Assembly: GCF_032716425.1 (NCBI RefSeq)
Contig: NZ_CP090419.1
Span: 68,501 to 132,500, forward strand
Source of the DNA: Pseudoalteromonas sp. N1230-9
GTDB taxonomy: Bacteria; Pseudomonadota; Gammaproteobacteria; Enterobacterales; Alteromonadaceae
Reading direction: 5' to 3'
DNA length: 64,000 bases
A program made the position numbers and the translations under genes. Position 1 is the stretch's first letter, and each line of letters starts with the position of its first letter. Shown here piece by piece: positions 42,866 through 53,389 of the stretch. The notes below the pieces were generated by a model. The model saw only the letters and a program-made list of their open reading frames with translations, had not been told where the DNA came from and did no database searches.

Positions 42866-43971
42866 TCCGCTTTTTACTATTAATAATTGCTGTTGCAATC
42901 TGTTTAGGGATCGCCCCTTTTTTCATCGATCAAAAAGGCTATGTATTAATCTCATTTAATAAAACGACCGTAGAGGGCACTATTTGGGGCGTCTGTGCAC
43001 TGATCGTTTTGATATCTGGTGCTGGGTTTTTACTCTACAAATTGGTGCGTTATTTATGGTCTTTGTACAGCCATACACGTCATCGCTTTTTTGCGCGCAG
43101 TGAAGAGCGAAAGCAAGCGGCTATTGAGCAAGGTGTGTGGAGTCTTATTAACAATGATTACACTGAAGTTGAATTAGCACTGAATAATAACAGTGTCGCT
43201 GAGCAGTGGGTTGATGTCCGTTATGCCTTACTTGCAAAAGCTGCGCTGGCTGAAAATGACAGCGAAAAAGCGATTAGTTACCTTGATAAAATTAGTCAAA
43301 GTAAGCAACTGAAAGTGGCAAACCTATGGATTGCTAGTGGTGAAACCAGCACGATTTTTGCCGATTTGAAAGCATTAGCTGAGCATAAAAAAGCATCAAA
43401 TCTTGAACTGAAAATGTATGCTCATGTATTAGTTCAAGAGAAAAAGTGGTCTGCACTTAATGACTTTATGCCGCGTCTACTTCGTAAAAAAGCACTCACA
43501 GACAAAGAATGGCAGCAATTATTCAATCGCTATTTTGACGCAGAATCTAGCAGCACATTAACAGAACGATTTGAACAATTAGCAAAGAATTTGAAACCCT
43601 TGGCTGAAGTTAGTTACTTCACTGCCATGGCGAAAGCAGGCGATTTAAATAAAATTGAGCTAAGCTTAATTAAAATGATTAAAAATCCGCAGCAACATAA
43701 AGACTTAGCACACATTTTGAAAACCAGTGCTGCAGGGGATGCATTAAAATTACAGGCAAGTTTGCAGGATGTGTTGAAAAAAGACACTGACAATACCCAG
43801 TTGCTTTTAGCTTTAGCTTGTCTTGCGAATGCCCATGGTGAGTACGATTTAGCTGCGCGTGTTTTTGATAAAGCACTGAATGCCAATAATCGCCATGAAT
43901 ACCTTCAGCAGGCTGCGCTTAGTTATAGTAAAAGTGCCCAACCAGATAAAGCGCTGGTGTTATATCAATAG
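42862..43971 (+). CDS. hemY: HemY family TPR membrane protein
   Basis: Inner-membrane protein of 369 residues with two N-terminal spans (about 3-20 and 38-62) and a large TPR-like helical domain. The pattern LGIAPFFIDQKGYVLISF fits HemY of gammaproteobacteria, which is linked to haem export or synthesis by location but has no proven activity; it is not the protoporphyrinogen oxidase of the same name. An upstream GTG at 42853 is possible, but the ATG at 42862 overlaps the hemX stop as ATGA and has AAGGAG 8 bases ahead. Confidence 0.92.
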   Translation: MIRFLLLIIAVAICLGIAPFFIDQKGYVLISFNKTTVEGTIWGVCALIVLISGAGFLLYKLVRYLWSLYSHTRHRFFARSEERKQAAIEQGVWSLINNDYTEVELALNNNSVAEQWVDVRYALLAKAALAENDSEKAISYLDKISQSKQLKVANLWIASGETSTIFADLKALAEHKKASNLELKMYAHVLVQEKKWSALNDFMPRLLRKKALTDKEWQQLFNRYFDAESSSTLTERFEQLAKNLKPLAEVSYFTAMAKAGDLNKIELSLIKMIKNPQQHKDLAHILKTSAAGDALKLQASLQDVLKKDTDNTQLLLALACLANAHGEYDLAARVFDKALNANNRHEYLQQAALSYSKSAQPDKALVLYQ

Positions 43972-44004
43972 AGCCCCATTTGCCTAAAAAAGGAGTTAAA
44001 TGGC

Positions 44005-46695
44005 TTGAAGAACTTGTTTACGCTGACAATAAGTATTGCGCTTGCTTACTTTCTTACAGGGTATTTAAGTAATTCGTTACTCGCTATTGATGGTTATGCG
44101 GTTGCAGCGTGGCCACCCGCAGGGATTGCCCTTGCGAGTATTTTACTACAACGCAACCGAGCCTTAGCGGGGATTATTCTTGGTGCTTTTTTAGTTAATT
44201 TGATTCACCTAGATCGTGTCTCTGATATTCTTCATTGGCAGATCATGCTCCAAGCTGTTGGCGTAACTGCAGCGTCTACCTTCCAAGCTTGGGCTGCGTA
44301 CTACATTATCACCCATATCATAAAAATACCGCTTGAGTTGTCATCCCTTAAAAACAGCGTACAAGGGCTCGTTATAGGTGGCCCTATCTGTTGTTTAATT
44401 GCTCCATTGACAGGGACGGCACTATTAATAATAAATCAGGTTATACCTAGCTACATGGCCCTGAATAACTTTATTGCTTGGTGGATAGGCGACAGCATTG
44501 GTGTGTTGATTTTCACACCACTTGTGTTGGCGGCATTTAGTTATAACCTTATGCAACAGCGGGCTCAGATTATTGTTCCTTCACTGCTTATCTATTTGAT
44601 CATTTGTATTAGCTTTTATGGTGCAGCAAGTGTGAAAAAGGACAAAGATGAGCAGCGCCAACAGGCGAAGGTGAGTGCGATTAAAGCCAACCTAGAGCAC
44701 AAAGTAAGTGAAATACAGTCTCATCTAGCTTTACTTGCGACATTTTTTGCCAGTAGTGATGATGTCGACTTTCAAGAGTTCAAGCGCTTTACTTCTCGAC
44801 AATTACAAGACAGTAATGAAATTGCAGCCTTTGAGTGGGCCCCAAAAGTGGTTCAGTCACAATTACCTGATTACGAAAAGTCACTACGCGAAGAACTGGG
44901 TCCAACATTTTATGTGAAAGAAAAAAATGTGGCGGGCGAATGGCAAGGCGTCTCTCAGCGAGCTATTTATTTCCCTGTTCAATATATTCATCCACTACAA
45001 GGAAATGAGTCAGCTCAAGGGTTTGATTTAGCCTCAAGTGAAGTGCGAAGAGAAGCGCTGACAAACTCCCGTTTAACAAAAAATATATCTGTTAGTGAAC
45101 CCATTAGTTTAATGCAAGGTGATGGAAATGAACGTGGGGTGTTATTTTTTAACCCTGTTTATGCTGATTTACATCGTCAGGTTGGTTTCAAAGGGTATGT
45201 CGTGGCGGTCATTAATTTAGATGCTTTGGCACAAACGCTTAATTACAATCAAACGACCGATATTGAAGCCAGTTTTTATGATGTAAGTGATACTCAAAAC
45301 CCCATTGAAATTTCAAGCTCTGGGCGCATTGGGACCAAGCAAATTGCACATTTTGATTTTCATATTAGCGAACGGGTGTGGCAAATAAAGTTATGGGAGT
45401 CAGTGGAGCAGTCATCCTGGCTAATGTATTGGTTTGCACAGATAGTAGGCATGCTATTTGTTTGGTTATTGATTATTTTTTTAATTTCAGTAACGGGCAC
45501 AAATATACAAATACGCCAACAGGTTGCGAAACAAACCCAAAGCCTACGTAATGAAAAATTAAAAGCGGATAAAGCAAGCCAAATCAAAAGTGAATTTTTA
45601 GCCAATATGAGCCATGAAATTCGCACGCCTATTAACGGTATTAAAGGGCTTCACTATTTGGCATTACAAGAGCAAGACTGGCAGCAAGCGCGTAATTATA
45701 TTGAGCAAGCTGATAGTGCGCTTAATGTTTTGTTACGCGTGTTGAACGATGTGCTCGATTTTTCAAAAATTGAAGCAGGTCGCTTAGACCTACATCAAGA
45801 GCCAATTAATGTCTGTAACTTGGTCAGTGAAATGAGTAATTTACTGCAATTTGAATTGAATTCGCGTTCATTGCAGTTTGTTGTCGATTACGATAATACA
45901 CAGCCGCTGGTGATTCATACCGATGCCATTCGACTGAAACAAATATTACTAAATCTGCTGAATAACGCAGTTAAATTTACGCCGCAAGGAACCATTACCT
46001 TAAAAATTTGGCAGCAAAACGATACAACATATTTTAGTGTTATCGACACTGGTATAGGAATTAAAAAAGAGGTGCAAGAAACACTGTTTCAGCCATTTTC
46101 ACAAGCCGATAGCTCGACCTCACGTCGCTTTGGTGGCACAGGGCTTGGATTAAGCATATGTAAAAAGCTTATCGATATGATGGGCGGTGATATAACGTTA
46201 TCAAGCGCAGAAGGACAAGGGGCACAATTTACGTTTACTTTGCCTGTTGTGTCACCTTTAGAAGCTATCAAACATGCGAATGACGATTTAAATGATATTG
46301 ATATCAGCGCTGTTTCATTTGCAGAACTCGCTGTTTTATTGGTTGAAGACAATCCATTAAACCAACATGTGGCGTGCGCTATTCTAGAAACTAAAGGCTG
46401 TAAGCCTGATGTCGCTAAGGATGGGTATGAAGCGATTAAGATGATCAGCGAACATAAATATGATGTTGTGCTTATGGATATTCAAATGCCTAATATGGAT
46501 GGCTTGCAAGCGACTAAAGTGATTCGCCAAGAGCTGATGATGACAGAACTTCCCATTATTGGTTTGTCTGCTAATGCCCATGATGATGACTATAAAAAAG
46601 GCATTGCATGCGGCATGGATGGTTATTTAACCAAACCGATTGATGCAGAAAAACTTTTCAAAACTATTTGGCGGTTTATACAAAAACAACGCTAA
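44005..46695 (+). CDS. MASE1-CHASE hybrid sensor histidine kinase
   Basis: Membrane hybrid kinase of 896 residues. It has an N-terminal MASE1 domain with about eight spans (1-205, containing [13 protein letters not shown]), a periplasmic CHASE domain (about 230-440), a final span (about 475-495), HisKA with His537 ([12 protein letters not shown]), HATPase ([19 protein letters not shown]) and a receiver with Asp825 ([13 protein letters not shown]). The start appears to be TTG at 44005 with AGGAG nine bases ahead. An ATG at 44000 in another frame would give only Met-Ala-stop. It follows hemY after 33 bases but has no functional link to haem. Confidence 0.92.
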   Translation: MKNLFTLTISIALAYFLTGYLSNSLLAIDGYAVAAWPPAGIALASILLQRNRALAGIILGAFLVNLIHLDRVSDILHWQIMLQAVGVTAASTFQAWAAYYIITHIIKIPLELSSLKNSVQGLVIGGPICCLIAPLTGTALLIINQVIPSYMALNNFIAWWIGDSIGVLIFTPLVLAAFSYNLMQQRAQIIVPSLLIYLIICISFYGAASVKKDKDEQRQQAKVSAIKANLEHKVSEIQSHLALLATFFASSDDVDFQEFKRFTSRQLQDSNEIAAFEWAPKVVQSQLPDYEKSLREELGPTFYVKEKNVAGEWQGVSQRAIYFPVQYIHPLQGNESAQGFDLASSEVRREALTNSRLTKNISVSEPISLMQGDGNERGVLFFNPVYADLHRQVGFKGYVVAVINLDALAQTLNYNQTTDIEASFYDVSDTQNPIEISSSGRIGTKQIAHFDFHISERVWQIKLWESVEQSSWLMYWFAQIVGMLFVWLLIIFLISVTGTNIQIRQQVAKQTQSLRNEKLKADKASQIKSEFLANMSHEIRTPINGIKGLHYLALQEQDWQQARNYIEQADSALNVLLRVLNDVLDFSKIEAGRLDLHQEPINVCNLVSEMSNLLQFELNSRSLQFVVDYDNTQPLVIHTDAIRLKQILLNLLNNAVKFTPQGTITLKIWQQNDTTYFSVIDTGIGIKKEVQETLFQPFSQADSSTSRRFGGTGLGLSICKKLIDMMGGDITLSSAEGQGAQFTFTLPVVSPLEAIKHANDDLNDIDISAVSFAELAVLLVEDNPLNQHVACAILETKGCKPDVAKDGYEAIKMISEHKYDVVLMDIQMPNMDGLQATKVIRQELMMTELPIIGLSANAHDDDYKKGIACGMDGYLTKPIDAEKLFKTIWRFIQKQR

Positions 46696-46806
46696 TAGAC
46701 AGAGGCAGACATTTGGCCTCAAAAAAGTAAATAAAATCATCTAAACTTGAAATATCGTTGTGGGTACGTATGATCCGCGCAAATTTACTGAACCTGAGTG
46801 CTAATT

Positions 46807-47808
46807 ATGATCAATAACAAACTGCCTTTGCTTGATATTCACCGTCACCTTGATGGAAATGTTCGTCCACAAACCATTTTAGAACTTGGTCGTCAGTTTA
46901 ACCTTGCGCTGCCAGCAGATAATGTAGAAGCATTAATCCCACATGTCCAAGTGATAGACCCTGAACCTAATTTAGTGGCTTTTTTACAAAAATTAGATTG
47001 GGGCGTAAAGGTACTCGGTGATTATGATGCGTGTCGCCGTATTGCTATTGAAAATGTTGAAGATGCCATAGCCCAAAAACTTGATTATGTAGAGCTACGC
47101 TTTAGTCCTTACTATATGGCTCAGAGCCAAGGGTTACACCCAGAAGGCGTTGTTGAGGCTGTGGTCGATGGTATTAAAAGTGCTTGCCAAGGTGCTCCAA
47201 TTAAGGTGAATCTGATTGGTATTATGTCGCGTACCTATGGCACTAAAATTTGTCAGCAAGAGCTTGATGCCTTATTAGCATTTAAAAATGACTTAGTCGC
47301 TGTTGACTTGGCAGGAGACGAAATGGGCTTCCCAGGAGAGTTGTTTGTTGGTCATTTTAAGCAAGTGCATAATGCTTACTTGGCAGCGACTATTCACGCC
47401 GGTGAAGCACGTGGCAGCGAAAGTATCTGGCAAGCAATTAACGAGTTGGGTGCAACCCGTATTGGTCATGGCGTAAAAGCGATTGAGGATGCGAAGCTGA
47501 TGGATTACCTACGTGACAACCGTATTGGTATTGAGTCTTGCTTAACCAGTAATATTCAAACCAGTACGGTAGCCGAACTTGCTACTCATCCACTAAAAAC
47601 CTTTTTGGATCATGGTATTCTAGCGTCAATTAATACCGATGATCCCGCTGTGGAAGGTATTGAAATTGCGCATGAATATCAAATTGCTGCTCCTGCCGCT
47701 GGTTTAAGTCAAGCTGATATGGAAAAAGCACAAACAAATGCGCTTGAAATAGCATACTTAAGCGATACTGATAAAGCAGCGTTACAGCAGTTAGCTGCAA
47801 ATCGATAA
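46807..47808 (+). CDS. add: Adenosine deaminase
   Basis: Zinc hydrolase of 333 residues, the same length as E. coli Add, that deaminates adenosine and deoxyadenosine to inosine. The metal and catalytic motifs are [33 protein letters not shown] and [12 protein letters not shown] at 46798 is in frame, but the ATG at 46807 gives the family N-terminus. It stands alone, after the hybrid kinase and convergent with the CBS gene. Confidence 0.95.
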   Translation: MINNKLPLLDIHRHLDGNVRPQTILELGRQFNLALPADNVEALIPHVQVIDPEPNLVAFLQKLDWGVKVLGDYDACRRIAIENVEDAIAQKLDYVELRFSPYYMAQSQGLHPEGVVEAVVDGIKSACQGAPIKVNLIGIMSRTYGTKICQQELDALLAFKNDLVAVDLAGDEMGFPGELFVGHFKQVHNAYLAATIHAGEARGSESIWQAINELGATRIGHGVKAIEDAKLMDYLRDNRIGIESCLTSNIQTSTVAELATHPLKTFLDHGILASINTDDPAVEGIEIAHEYQIAAPAAGLSQADMEKAQTNALEIAYLSDTDKAALQQLAANR

Positions 47809-47819
47809 TCGCGGGCTAT

Positions 47820-48236
47820 TTATACTTGGTGCTCTTGGCATGAAAGGTAATTTTCATATAATGCTTTGAGCACATCTCCGCGACTGATCATACCGACCAC
47901 TTTTGTTCCCTCGACAACTGGATAGTTTTTGGGTTTTCCTGTTTTCATGTTATCAGCAAGCTCAATAATATTTTGATCGCTACTGACAGTAACCACGTCG
48001 GTGCGCATGAGCTGTTTAACTTTTACAACACCATCGCAGAAATAGCTATTTTGCATTAAAGGTTGCAGCAATTCTTGCTCTGAAATAAAGCCGACCAAAC
48101 ATTGCTTGTCATCAAAAACAGGCGCACCCAAAAGTTTAAATTTTTGTAATTCACTGATGGCCGCAGTCATTTCTGTTTCTGGTGTAATATGCGGTAACTT
48201 ACGTTGCATGAAGTCTTGTACTTTAGTGTTTAGCAT
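47820..48236 (-). CDS. CBS domain pair protein
   Basis: Cytoplasmic protein of 138 residues made of two tandem CBS domains (about 8-65 and 75-130). Segments are LLGAPVFDDKQCLVGFISEQELL and NYPVVEGTKVVGMISRGDVLKAL (in part). CBS pairs bind adenosyl nucleotides and act as energy sensors, usually within larger proteins; stand-alone pairs have mostly unknown partners. It is convergent with add, leaving 11 bases between the stop codons. Confidence 0.92.
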   Translation of the reverse strand: MLNTKVQDFMQRKLPHITPETEMTAAISELQKFKLLGAPVFDDKQCLVGFISEQELLQPLMQNSYFCDGVVKVKQLMRTDVVTVSSDQNIIELADNMKTGKPKNYPVVEGTKVVGMISRGDVLKALYENYLSCQEHQV

Positions 48237-48358
48237 GTGGGTTTCTCCCCATTCGTTATTCTAAACAAAGTATGGTCAAGGAAATGCAGTTTGTGAAATC
48301 GTTTGTATGGATTTAATTGTTCATTAATTGCACAAAGTAGTTTGTTGAAGAGATTAAT

Positions 48359-48384
48359 AAAAAAGGCATTCTATATTGAATGCC
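48359..48384 (-). terminator. Rho-independent terminator of fre
   Basis: AGGCATTC / GAATGCCT (8 bp, loop TATATT) lies 20 bases after the fre stop. On the minus strand the stem is followed by TTTTTTATT. Confidence 0.85.
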
Positions 48385-48403
48385 TAGAGAGCTTTTTGAC
48401 TAT

Positions 48404-49117
48404 TTATTTGATGAATGCGAATGCGTCGGCATACATATTCTCACGGATTGCTCCATGATTAATAAAGTCATCACGTACAATACCAATCATGTCAAAACGA
48501 CCTGCCATATAAATATCATAGGGTTCGAGTGACACGATATCTGCCATAACAGCTTTGTGAACGTAGCCAGTTTTACCTGTCCAGCTTGCTGGTGCATTTT
48601 CAACGACAGGGATATATTGAAAGTGTGGGTTACTGTTAGCCCATGCTTGCATTTCATCATGAGCATACAATGCTGCTTGTTCGCGGACACCCCAGTAAAA
48701 CAATACGGTGCGTTCACAACCAATTTCTGCGAGGTGATCAGCCATTGACTTTGCGTATGAGAAGCCTGTTCCGCCAGCTAGTAAAATGATTGGACGCTCA
48801 CCTTCTGCACGAAGTTGCGATACACCTAAGCCCACTTCCACGTTTACTTGCTGCTGCTCTGTATGTGCTTGGCGTAAATGCTCAAGTGCTTGCATAGCAT
48901 ATGAGTCTGCACCAGATGCACCAATATGTAGTTCAACCTGATCCGTTTGAGAAGGGCGGCTAGCAATTGAAAAGGCACGCTTGTCTTTTTCGCCTAATAC
49001 AAGTTGCATATATTGGCCTGCCTCGAATGACACAGGCTGCTGTGGTTTCAAAATGACCTTATGTACATGGTCTGTAAGCGGGCTGATCGCAACAACGTCA
49101 GCGAGTAATGTTTGCAT
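48404..49117 (-). CDS. fre: NAD(P)H-flavin reductase
   Basis: Flavin reductase of the ferredoxin-NADP reductase fold, 237 residues. It has the flavin-binding RAFSIASRPSQ and the nucleotide-binding ILLAGGTGFSYAKSM, with the C-terminal YMAGRFDMIGIVRDDFI. It supplies reduced flavin, and in E. coli also participates in ferric iron reduction. It is located 86 bases downstream of ubiD on the same strand, the conserved ubiD-fre order. Reduced FMN could serve the prenylated FMN cofactor pathway used by UbiD. Confidence 0.95.
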   Translation of the reverse strand: MQTLLADVVAISPLTDHVHKVILKPQQPVSFEAGQYMQLVLGEKDKRAFSIASRPSQTDQVELHIGASGADSYAMQALEHLRQAHTEQQQVNVEVGLGVSQLRAEGERPIILLAGGTGFSYAKSMADHLAEIGCERTVLFYWGVREQAALYAHDEMQAWANSNPHFQYIPVVENAPASWTGKTGYVHKAVMADIVSLEPYDIYMAGRFDMIGIVRDDFINHGAIRENMYADAFAFIK

Positions 49118-49203
49118 AGTTTACCTTTAATAAGCAGAAACGCATTTTACGGTTGTAGGTTTATACAACCGTTAATTTTTGAACAGTTTATCATAGACAC
49201 AGG

Positions 49204-50670
49204 CTAGAGAATATCTAAGCTGTCCCATATTTCATCAACACGTTGTTTGATTTCAGGGCTCATCACAATGGGTTCACCCCACTCACGGTCTGTTTCTCCA
49301 GGCCATTTATTGGTTGCATCCATACCCATTTTTGAGCCAAGGCCAGATACTGGCGAGGCAAAATCCAAATAATCGATAGGAGTGTTTTCGATCAGTGTGG
49401 TATCACGCGCAGGATCCATACGTGTGGTGATCGCCCAAATGACATCATTCCAATCACGTGCATTTACATCATCATCGCAAACAATGACGAATTTGGTATA
49501 CATAAACTGACGTAAGAAAGACCACACCCCCATCATGACTCGCTTAGCATGTCCTGGATATTGTTTCTTCATAGTGACCACAGCCATACGATAAGAGCAG
49601 CCTTCGGGTGGTAGGTAAAAATCAACAATTTCAGGAAATTGCTTCTGTAGAATCGGCACAAATACTTCGTTTAATGCTACACCTAAAACGGCAGGTTCAT
49701 CAGGTGGACGACCTGTGTAAGTACTATGATAAATTGGATTTTCACGGTGTGTGATATGGGTAACCGTCATCACTGGAAATTCATCAACTTCGTTATAGTA
49801 ACCAGTGTGATCGCCATAGGGGCCTTCAGGTGCCGTTTCATCCGGCATAATATAGCCTTCAAGAATAAATTCAGCTGTTGCAGGTACTTGTAAATCATTT
49901 GAGATAGATTTAACGACCTCTGTCTTACTTCCTCGTAACAGGCCGGCAAAGGCGTATTCACTCAAGGTGTCAGGCACTGGTGTAACAGCACCCAATATGG
50001 TGGCAGGATCAGCCCCAAGTGCTATTGATACAGGGTAAGGCTCACCAGGGTGCTCTTTACACCACTCTCTAAAGTCGAGTGCTCCACCACGGTGAGATAA
50101 CCAGCGCATAATAATTTTATTTTTGCCAAGTAGCTGCTGGCGGTAAATACCTAAGTTTTGGCGTTTTTTATAAGGCCCTTTAGTGACAGTTAGTCCCCAT
50201 GTGATTAAAGGTGCTGCATCGCCTGGCCAGCAGTGCTGAATTGGAAGCTTTGTTAAATCAACATCATCACCTTCCAGTATCACTTGTTGACAAGGGGCTT
50301 TTTTTACTTCCTTTGCTGGCATATTTAGCACTTGCTTAAATACTGGGATTTGTCCAAGTGCTTCTTTGATACCTTTAGGAGGCTCAGGCTCTTTCAAAAA
50401 AGCGAGCAGTTTACCTACTTCACGTAGTTCACTAACATCATCTTGTCCCATGCCCATTGCAACACGCTTTGGGGTACCAAATAGATTTGCTAATACAGGG
50501 GTAGAGTGACCTTTAGGGTTTTCGAATAACAATGCAGGGCCTTCGGCACGCAAAGTACGGTCGGCAATCTCGGTCATTTCAAGGTAAGGATCGATTTCTT
50601 GCTTGATCCGTTTTAATTCACCTTTTTGTTCCAATAATTCGATAAACTCGCGAAGATCTTTGTATTTCAT
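49204..50670 (-). CDS. ubiD: 4-hydroxy-3-polyprenylbenzoate decarboxylase
   Basis: Prenylated-FMN-dependent decarboxylase of ubiquinone synthesis, 488 residues and full length. It starts [22 protein letters not shown] as in the family (first residues given) and contains [19 protein letters not shown], the active-site region with the E-X-R-E network around [13 protein letters not shown], and [15 protein letters not shown]. UbiX, which makes the cofactor, is not in this window. Upstream lies a short gap to the MliC-like gene. Confidence 0.96.
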   Translation of the reverse strand: MKYKDLREFIELLEQKGELKRIKQEIDPYLEMTEIADRTLRAEGPALLFENPKGHSTPVLANLFGTPKRVAMGMGQDDVSELREVGKLLAFLKEPEPPKGIKEALGQIPVFKQVLNMPAKEVKKAPCQQVILEGDDVDLTKLPIQHCWPGDAAPLITWGLTVTKGPYKKRQNLGIYRQQLLGKNKIIMRWLSHRGGALDFREWCKEHPGEPYPVSIALGADPATILGAVTPVPDTLSEYAFAGLLRGSKTEVVKSISNDLQVPATAEFILEGYIMPDETAPEGPYGDHTGYYNEVDEFPVMTVTHITHRENPIYHSTYTGRPPDEPAVLGVALNEVFVPILQKQFPEIVDFYLPPEGCSYRMAVVTMKKQYPGHAKRVMMGVWSFLRQFMYTKFVIVCDDDVNARDWNDVIWAITTRMDPARDTTLIENTPIDYLDFASPVSGLGSKMGMDATNKWPGETDREWGEPIVMSPEIKQRVDEIWDSLDIL

Positions 50671-50751
50671 TATGGCTACTTAAACGCTGGATAAACTGTC
50701 GCCATTATACTCAAAACCAGTGATTAAGCGAATTTCAACAATCAGATTTTG

Positions 50752-51042
50752 CTAGGATTGGTTTAGTGCGCAATGATATTTTTTTCCTTTTAAAATGAGC
50801 ATAGCCTCAGCACCTTTTGACCAAAAAAGAACAGTGTCATTGCTGTACTTAACGCCAGATGCACTTACTTGTCGGTTTAATACAAAGCTCTGTTCTTTGA
50901 ACAACAATTCGGCTTCATCTTCGCTGATGTCAGCAATGCTCACAGTGGAGTCTTCGCCACATGTGTAATTATTTGGATCACTTTGCTTTGCACATGCGCA
51001 TAAGCTAACGAGAACGAGTCCTGAGAGAAGTGGTCTTATCAT
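50752..51042 (-). CDS. mliC: MliC family lysozyme inhibitor lipoprotein
   Basis: Small lipoprotein of 96 residues with signal peptide and lipobox LCAC (Cys17 or thereabouts). The mature domain has the MliC/PliC pattern: YTCGEDSTVSI, then SFVLNRQVSASGVKYSND, FWSKGAEAMLILKGKKYHCAL. The SASGVKY-type segment is the loop that enters the C-type lysozyme active site in characterised members, and the two outer cysteines can form the conserved disulfide. It probably protects peptidoglycan from host or environmental lysozyme. Confidence 0.85.
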   Translation of the reverse strand: MIRPLLSGLVLVSLCACAKQSDPNNYTCGEDSTVSIADISEDEAELLFKEQSFVLNRQVSASGVKYSNDTVLFWSKGAEAMLILKGKKYHCALNQS

Positions 51043-51157
51043 TGCAACACCCCCTGTTTACTGAATGAAGTATAAGCCTAACAAAGAAAAATTAACCGTT
51101 GGTGAAAATGACTAGATAAGTTATGTTGTGAGTGTAATTAATTGGCAAGGAATTACT

Positions 51158-52063
51158 ATGGCAGGCACTAACTTACTCACATTACTTGATGATATTACTA
51201 CACTTTTAGATGATATTGCGACTATGAGTAAAGTCGCAACTAAGAAAACGGCGGGTGTGCTTGGCGATGATCTTGCACTCAATGCACAGCAAGTTACTGG
51301 TGTGACAGCTGACCGTGAATTACCCGTTGTTTGGGCTGTTGCTAAAGGCTCTTTTCTTAATAAAGCGATACTGGTACCAGCCGCGCTAATAATCAGTACA
51401 TGGCTTCCTTGGCTTATTACCCCTTTGCTAATGATTGGTGGTTTATTTTTATGTTTTGAAGGGGCTGAAAAAATAGTCGAAAAGTTATTGGGTCATAAGG
51501 AGAGTTCCGAGCAGCTATCCTTAGAACATCAAGATTTAACAGAGTATGAAAAGCAGAAGGTTAAAGGAGCTATCCGTACCGACTTTATTCTTTCAGCCGA
51601 AATAATCGTCATTACGCTAGGTACTGTTGCGAGTGCCACACTTATTAACCAAGCGTTAGTGCTGAGTGTTATCGCGGTGATCATGACGATTGGTGTATAT
51701 GGTTTAGTAGCAGGTATCGTTAAGTTGGATGATGCGGGACTGTATTTGCTTCAAACTGCAGAAAATAGTGGTAGTAGGCTAAAAGAGTTACTCGGTAAAT
51801 TTTTACTTGCATTGGCGCCAAAATTAATGCGTTTCTTAGCTATTGCAGGGACCATTGCGATGTTTTTAGTTGGTGGTGGTATTTTAGTACATGGTATTGC
51901 TCTGTTACATCATACTCAGCAAGCCGTTACTCATTTTGCATTGCAACATGCAGGTGCTGCAGGAGAGTTTATTGCTCCTGTTTTATTTGATGGCATGCTC
52001 GGCATACTTGCAGGACTTATAATGGTGGTGTGTCTACAAGGTTGGCATAAACTAAAAGGTTAA
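51158..52063 (+). CDS. DUF808 family membrane protein (YedI-like)
   Basis: Inner-membrane protein of 301 residues of the DUF808/YedI family. The N-terminal [43 protein letters not shown] (in part) is diagnostic, followed by about six to seven spans including [16 protein letters not shown]. The function is unknown. An upstream start at 51128 is in frame, but the ATG at 51158 has AAGGAATT ahead and matches the family. It is convergent with the zinc-ribbon/Sel1 gene across a structured 182-bp gap. Confidence 0.93.
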   Translation: MAGTNLLTLLDDITTLLDDIATMSKVATKKTAGVLGDDLALNAQQVTGVTADRELPVVWAVAKGSFLNKAILVPAALIISTWLPWLITPLLMIGGLFLCFEGAEKIVEKLLGHKESSEQLSLEHQDLTEYEKQKVKGAIRTDFILSAEIIVITLGTVASATLINQALVLSVIAVIMTIGVYGLVAGIVKLDDAGLYLLQTAENSGSRLKELLGKFLLALAPKLMRFLAIAGTIAMFLVGGGILVHGIALLHHTQQAVTHFALQHAGAAGEFIAPVLFDGMLGILAGLIMVVCLQGWHKLKG

Positions 52064-52070
52064 TTGAAAA

Positions 52071-52177
52071 GGCCGGCGAGATAACCCCGCCGGCAAGAGT
52101 GTAGCACGGGAACGTTAGCGTGCTAGTGTGCAGGGTCTACCTTAAGTTTAATGAGCGATTTACTGATTAAACTTAAG
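52071..52177. repeat. Cluster of three inverted repeats in a convergent gap
   Basis: GCCGGCG / CGCCGGC (52072-52094, loop 9), TAGCACG / CGTGCTA (52102-52125, loop 10) and a perfect 12-bp pair CTTAAGTTTAAT / ATTAAACTTAAG (52141-52177, loop 13) follow each other between two convergent genes. None has a clear T-run. They may jointly end transcription or represent a repeated genomic element. Confidence 0.6.
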
Positions 52178-52245
52178 TAATGATATGGTTATGTTATATT
52201 GTATCAATTATGTTGTAAATACTATTTTGCGTGAATCTTTCTAGA

Positions 52246-53196
52246 TTATTCTAAATGGGTGCAGTCGATAGATTGGCACAATTCTGCGAGTTCAATTTTT
52301 GCTTTAGGGTTGCTCTGTAGTGCTGCTTTGTTTAACCAGTAAGCAGCTTTAGCAGTATCTTGAGGGATTCCTTGCCCATCTCGGTACATCTGAGCAAGGT
52401 TGAGTTGTCCCCATGAGTATCCCGCTTCTGCTGAGAGGGTAAAGCTCTCAATCGCTTCCTTATAAAGACCATCCTTAAAGTAAGTGATCCCTTGCTGGTT
52501 ATTTTTATCAAGCTTTACGCCTGTATAAAGAGGTTTAGGTTTAGGTGGGTGCATCACAAAGCCACCAAATAGGCTATAAAGCTCTGGGCGTAAAATCTTA
52601 TAGATGATGTTATCGCGGTAAAAGTTATGAACTTGCTGTTTTGTTAAGGTAATTGTTTTACTGGCAAAGTAATTATCTTGTACCAGCATGCTGGTTCGCA
52701 TCGCAATTTCGATATCTTTATTGTATTTATAAGTGTAGTTACCTACACGAAAGGTCATCGTATTATCATCAAATTCAATTAATTGGGCGACCTTTAAATT
52801 ATTAACGCGTTTGGGATGGCCCGTAAATTGTTCCGAAAGAACAAAGTAAGTATCAAATTGCTTTGGTGTATCTAGGTAGTGTATTTCATTTTCGCTCTGG
52901 CGTTGGCTACTTAATATAAACGTCGTTAAGAGGTAGCTAATAACTAAAAGTCCTATGAAATACTTTATAAATGAAATGATCTCTAAAACGGGCAGAGAGT
53001 ACCAAGGCACATCAGTTATATGACCGCAATCATCACATTGGCGTTGATAACTAATAGATAAAGGGGCAACAGGTAAAATAGTAAACCGAAGCAGTTTACT
53101 GTTATTAATCAGTGAAAAATGTTTACTCTGACAGTGAGGGCAAGTTGTAGCCTGTTTATAGAAAACATCAGCAACAGCGGTATTAAAAAGTAACAT
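52246..53196 (-). CDS. Zinc-ribbon, membrane-anchored Sel1-repeat protein
   Basis: Protein of 316 residues with an unusual layout. An N-terminal zinc ribbon has cysteine pairs at 19/22 (TCPHCQSK) and 54/57 (RQCDDCGHI), followed by one or two membrane spans (about 73-93, IISFIKYFIGLLVISYLL). A middle region of unknown fold (about 100-220) leads to Sel1-like TPR repeats (about 230-310) with ESFTLSAEAGYSWGQLNLAQMYRDGQG. The zinc ribbon should face the cytoplasm and the Sel1 part the periplasm, or the reverse. The function is not known. It is transcribed alone, divergent from dbpA. Confidence 0.8.
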   Translation of the reverse strand: MLLFNTAVADVFYKQATTCPHCQSKHFSLINNSKLLRFTILPVAPLSISYQRQCDDCGHITDVPWYSLPVLEIISFIKYFIGLLVISYLLTTFILSSQRQSENEIHYLDTPKQFDTYFVLSEQFTGHPKRVNNLKVAQLIEFDDNTMTFRVGNYTYKYNKDIEIAMRTSMLVQDNYFASKTITLTKQQVHNFYRDNIIYKILRPELYSLFGGFVMHPPKPKPLYTGVKLDKNNQQGITYFKDGLYKEAIESFTLSAEAGYSWGQLNLAQMYRDGQGIPQDTAKAAYWLNKAALQSNPKAKIELAELCQSIDCTHLE

Positions 53197-53389
53197 AGCT
53201 TCTTCCTTGGTAATACCCTTAAGTTAGAACATATACAGTGAGTTATAAAGTAGCAAACTGTAACGAAATATGAACTGCAGGCGTGGTGAGAGTCGTACTT
53301 ATTTTTGCTTTAGAGAAAAGAGCGAATGTCTGCTATGATCACCTACATCTTCGAGGATGTCCCTCAATTATCAAGTGTGGAATTTTACT

